Positions 62,658-64,000 of a stretch of DNA of 64,000 nucleotides are shown one piece after another. Position 1 is the first letter of the stretch. Each line of letters opens with the position of its first letter. This DNA is from Anaerocolumna xylanovorans DSM 12503 (lineage in GTDB: Bacteria; Bacillota; Clostridia; Lachnospirales; Lachnospiraceae): contig NZ_FRFD01000004.1 in NCBI RefSeq assembly GCF_900143645.1, forward strand, positions 1-64,000, read 5' to 3'. Position numbers and translations under genes: made by a program. The notes under the pieces are model-generated. The model was not told where the DNA came from. It did not search any database and saw only the letters and a list, made by a program, of their open reading frames with translations.

Positions 62658-62671
62658 AGAATATTTATTCT
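62658..62671. promoter_or_regulatory. TetR operator candidate, site 1
   Basis: AGAATATTTATTCT is a 6-2-6 palindrome just upstream of the SDR start. Its reverse complement differs from site 2 (62841) at one base. Confidence 0.7.
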
Positions 62672-62840
62672 GCTCGGATTATATATTAAGATGTGATGAT
62701 TTGTCAATACTTATTGGAATTTTTATTCTATTTCTTTACTTATTATTTAAAATTACGCTTTAAACAACGCTTTTATTAGTATATTATTAGAATAATTGTA
62801 TCTCAATTGACAAAGAAATGAAAATAGATTAAAATCATAC

Positions 62841-62854
62841 AGAATGAATATTCT
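62841..62854. promoter_or_regulatory. TetR operator candidate, site 2
   Basis: AGAATGAATATTCT lies 22 bases before the TetR ATG. Reversed it matches site 1 in 13 of 14 positions. The pair supports control of both divergent units by the TetR product. Confidence 0.7.
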
Positions 62855-62875
62855 GTAAAATGGAGGTTGAACAAT

Positions 62876-63433
62876 ATGGGAAAACGTGAAGATATACTTA
62901 ATGCAACTCTTGATTTGATTACCGAAGAAGGGCTTCAATCAATAACTTTTTCAAAAATATTTAAAAGAGCAAATGTGGGTTCAGCGACTTTTTATCATTA
63001 CTTTGATAATAAAGAAGTTTTAGTCAATGAGTTGTATAAAAACACTAGCAAACAAATGTCCGAATTCGTCATCAAGGATTACGACATAGCAGCAACTCTT
63101 TATGAAAAGTTTCGATTTTTTTTAAAAAAGACGGCTGATTTTGCAATTAGCCATCCAAATGAATTGTGGTTTCTTGAAAACTATGCCCATTCACCGTTCA
63201 TATCAGAAGAAATACGAAATGCAGTTGATCCGACTATAAGTGAATTTATAAATATTATTGCAGAAGGACAGCGCCAAGGTATTATTAAAGACATGAATCC
63301 TGTTGTGTGCTTTCAAATTGTTGGTGGTTCAATTTTGTTCGTCATAAGAGGTCATCTGTCAAATAAATATCCTTTATCTGATAGTGAAATCCAGCAAACA
63401 ATTGAGGTATGTTGGAAAGGGATAAAGGTGTAA
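62876..63433 (+). CDS. TetR-family regulator
   Basis: The 185-residue protein has the TetR helix-turn-helix at its start (REDILNATLDLITEEGLQSI, TFSKIFKRANVGSATFYHYF) and a helical ligand-binding part. ATG 62876 follows GGAGG by 8 bases. It is divergent from the SDR, hydrolase and EFR1 genes. Operators on both sides suggest that it represses itself and that unit. Its own gene is intact while two of its three likely targets are broken. Confidence 0.9.
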   Translation: MGKREDILNATLDLITEEGLQSITFSKIFKRANVGSATFYHYFDNKEVLVNELYKNTSKQMSEFVIKDYDIAATLYEKFRFFLKKTADFAISHPNELWFLENYAHSPFISEEIRNAVDPTISEFINIIAEGQRQGIIKDMNPVVCFQIVGGSILFVIRGHLSNKYPLSDSEIQQTIEVCWKGIKV

Positions 63434-63440
63434 CATCTAC

Positions 63441-63585
63441 TTATTCAAAATTGGTTCGGATATCCACTATTGTGAGCAGAACTCCGTTAATGGTCAGCTT
63501 GGGATTTATTTGCCGTTTTAATCCAAAATTCCGTATTATATCAGCAAGCAGAGGAAATGGCGCGCTATTCCCACGTTCTGCCAAT
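63441..63585 (-). pseudogene. Scar of a ParA/Soj-type ATPase
   Basis: The minus strand reads IIRNFGLKRQINPKLTINGV, LLTIVDIRTNFE and then a stop. This is the part after Walker B in plasmid ParA/Soj proteins (KRQINPKLKIDGILLTMVDGRTNF). Nothing upstream fits the P-loop. The flank (63600-63720) is unusually C-rich. It indicates a plasmid-like or conjugative element once present. Confidence 0.6.
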
Positions 63586-63923
63586 TTTTCCTTACGTCAA
63601 AATGGCTCCACCTGCTTGTTGAGGCTCCGCCCCAACCCCCGTCAGACAGCCTGCTTACGCGTCCGTCTGTTAAGTGCCTGCGGCACCTATATGCCAATTA
63701 CGCGTCGAAAATATTTTGAGATATTTTTTCAATACCTATCATCGTACAGTTTGCTTGTCAAGATTTACTCAATAAGATATAATCTTTATTAAGTGCTATA
63801 TATAAATTCTTATGAGACAAGTATATTCAGAGTGAATCTATGGTCAGCTATTAATAAAATACCGGAATACGATTTGGTTGGTTATCTGTAAAAAAGGTCA
63901 TGTAGATTAAGGAGGTCAGATTT
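63586..63923. other. Intergenic region with higher-GC patch
   Basis: The part from 63600 to 63700 is C- and G-rich compared with its surroundings. The rest is AT-rich, with a short frame ending DLVGYL near 63890. No complete gene is seen. Confidence 0.35.
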
Positions 63924-64000
63924 ATGGCGGAACAAGAGAAAAAAGCAGGAATTCCCGAGAAGATCGAACATCGAATGGACTTATCGGCGGAGAATTCTTT
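63924..64000 (+). CDS. Start of a gene cut by the window edge
   Basis: The frame begins MAEQEKKAGIPEKIEHRMDL, SAENS and runs off the window. AAGGAGG stands 7-8 bases before the ATG. A charged N-terminus without a signal peptide is visible. Family cannot be told from 25 residues. Confidence 0.6.
   Translation, partial: MAEQEKKAGIPEKIEHRMDLSAENS

Overview
The window looks like the chromosome of a low-GC, spore-forming Gram-positive anaerobe of the Clostridia, most probably Lachnospiraceae. The signs are strong AGGAGG-type ribosome binding sites, a single-chain PurL of about 1260 residues, a T-box in front of alaS, a sigma-V/RsiV-type pair, CD3324- and DUF2089-type proteins, and heterodimeric MarR-controlled ABC exporters. 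The assignment rests on gene content only.

Bases 1-6890 are an accessory zone at a tRNA-Gly(GCC) gene on the minus strand. The last 22 bp of the tRNA gene recur at 358 and 4259, so decayed integrative elements lie in tandem. They carry cargo (an ANT(6)-like nucleotidyltransferase, a GNAT acetyltransferase, a CD3324-type regulator, a small membrane protein), a shared structured non-coding leader, and broken recombinase genes. The left edge holds the start of an IS3-family insertion sequence.

Bases 7000-36500 are mainly ordinary chromosome: nitroreductase with an AraC regulator, an ABC exporter pair, DUF2089 with a membrane partner, rsgA, a PAS-GGDEF diguanylate cyclase overlapping a lactate dehydrogenase, purL, sigV-rsiV, an MFS transporter with a phospholipase-C-like protein, an isochorismatase-PucR-amidohydrolase neighbourhood, a T-box-controlled short AlaRS, an ATPase, and a TetR-led four-gene cassette.

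Bases 36500-57300 encode two large exported proteins, a GltD-like oxidoreductase, NUDIX, methionine aminopeptidase with SEC-C, a second AraC-type regulator, a GNAT-membrane fusion, the beta and gamma subunits of a sodium-pump decarboxylase, a histidine kinase/HD-GYP two-component pair, and a MarR-ABC-ABC exporter operon. Cyclic-di-GMP synthesis (GGDEF) and breakdown (HD-GYP) are both represented.

Bases 57600-64000 are again accessory. There is an ORF-free promoter-to-terminator unit that probably encodes a structured RNA, then YnfA and a LysM protein, then many gene scars: integrase, BIG2, two SDRs, an alpha/beta hydrolase and ParA. Among them an intact EFR1 flavodoxin-ferredoxin and a TetR gene remain, with near-identical operators on both sides of the TetR promoter region.

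The two most interesting signals are non-coding. One is a family of modular stem-loop repeats, tandem at 8.74-9.0 kb and 35.89-36.15 kb and single at 47.65 kb, always in the 5' leader of a gene and on its strand. The other is the candidate RNA gene at 57.77-58.05 kb.
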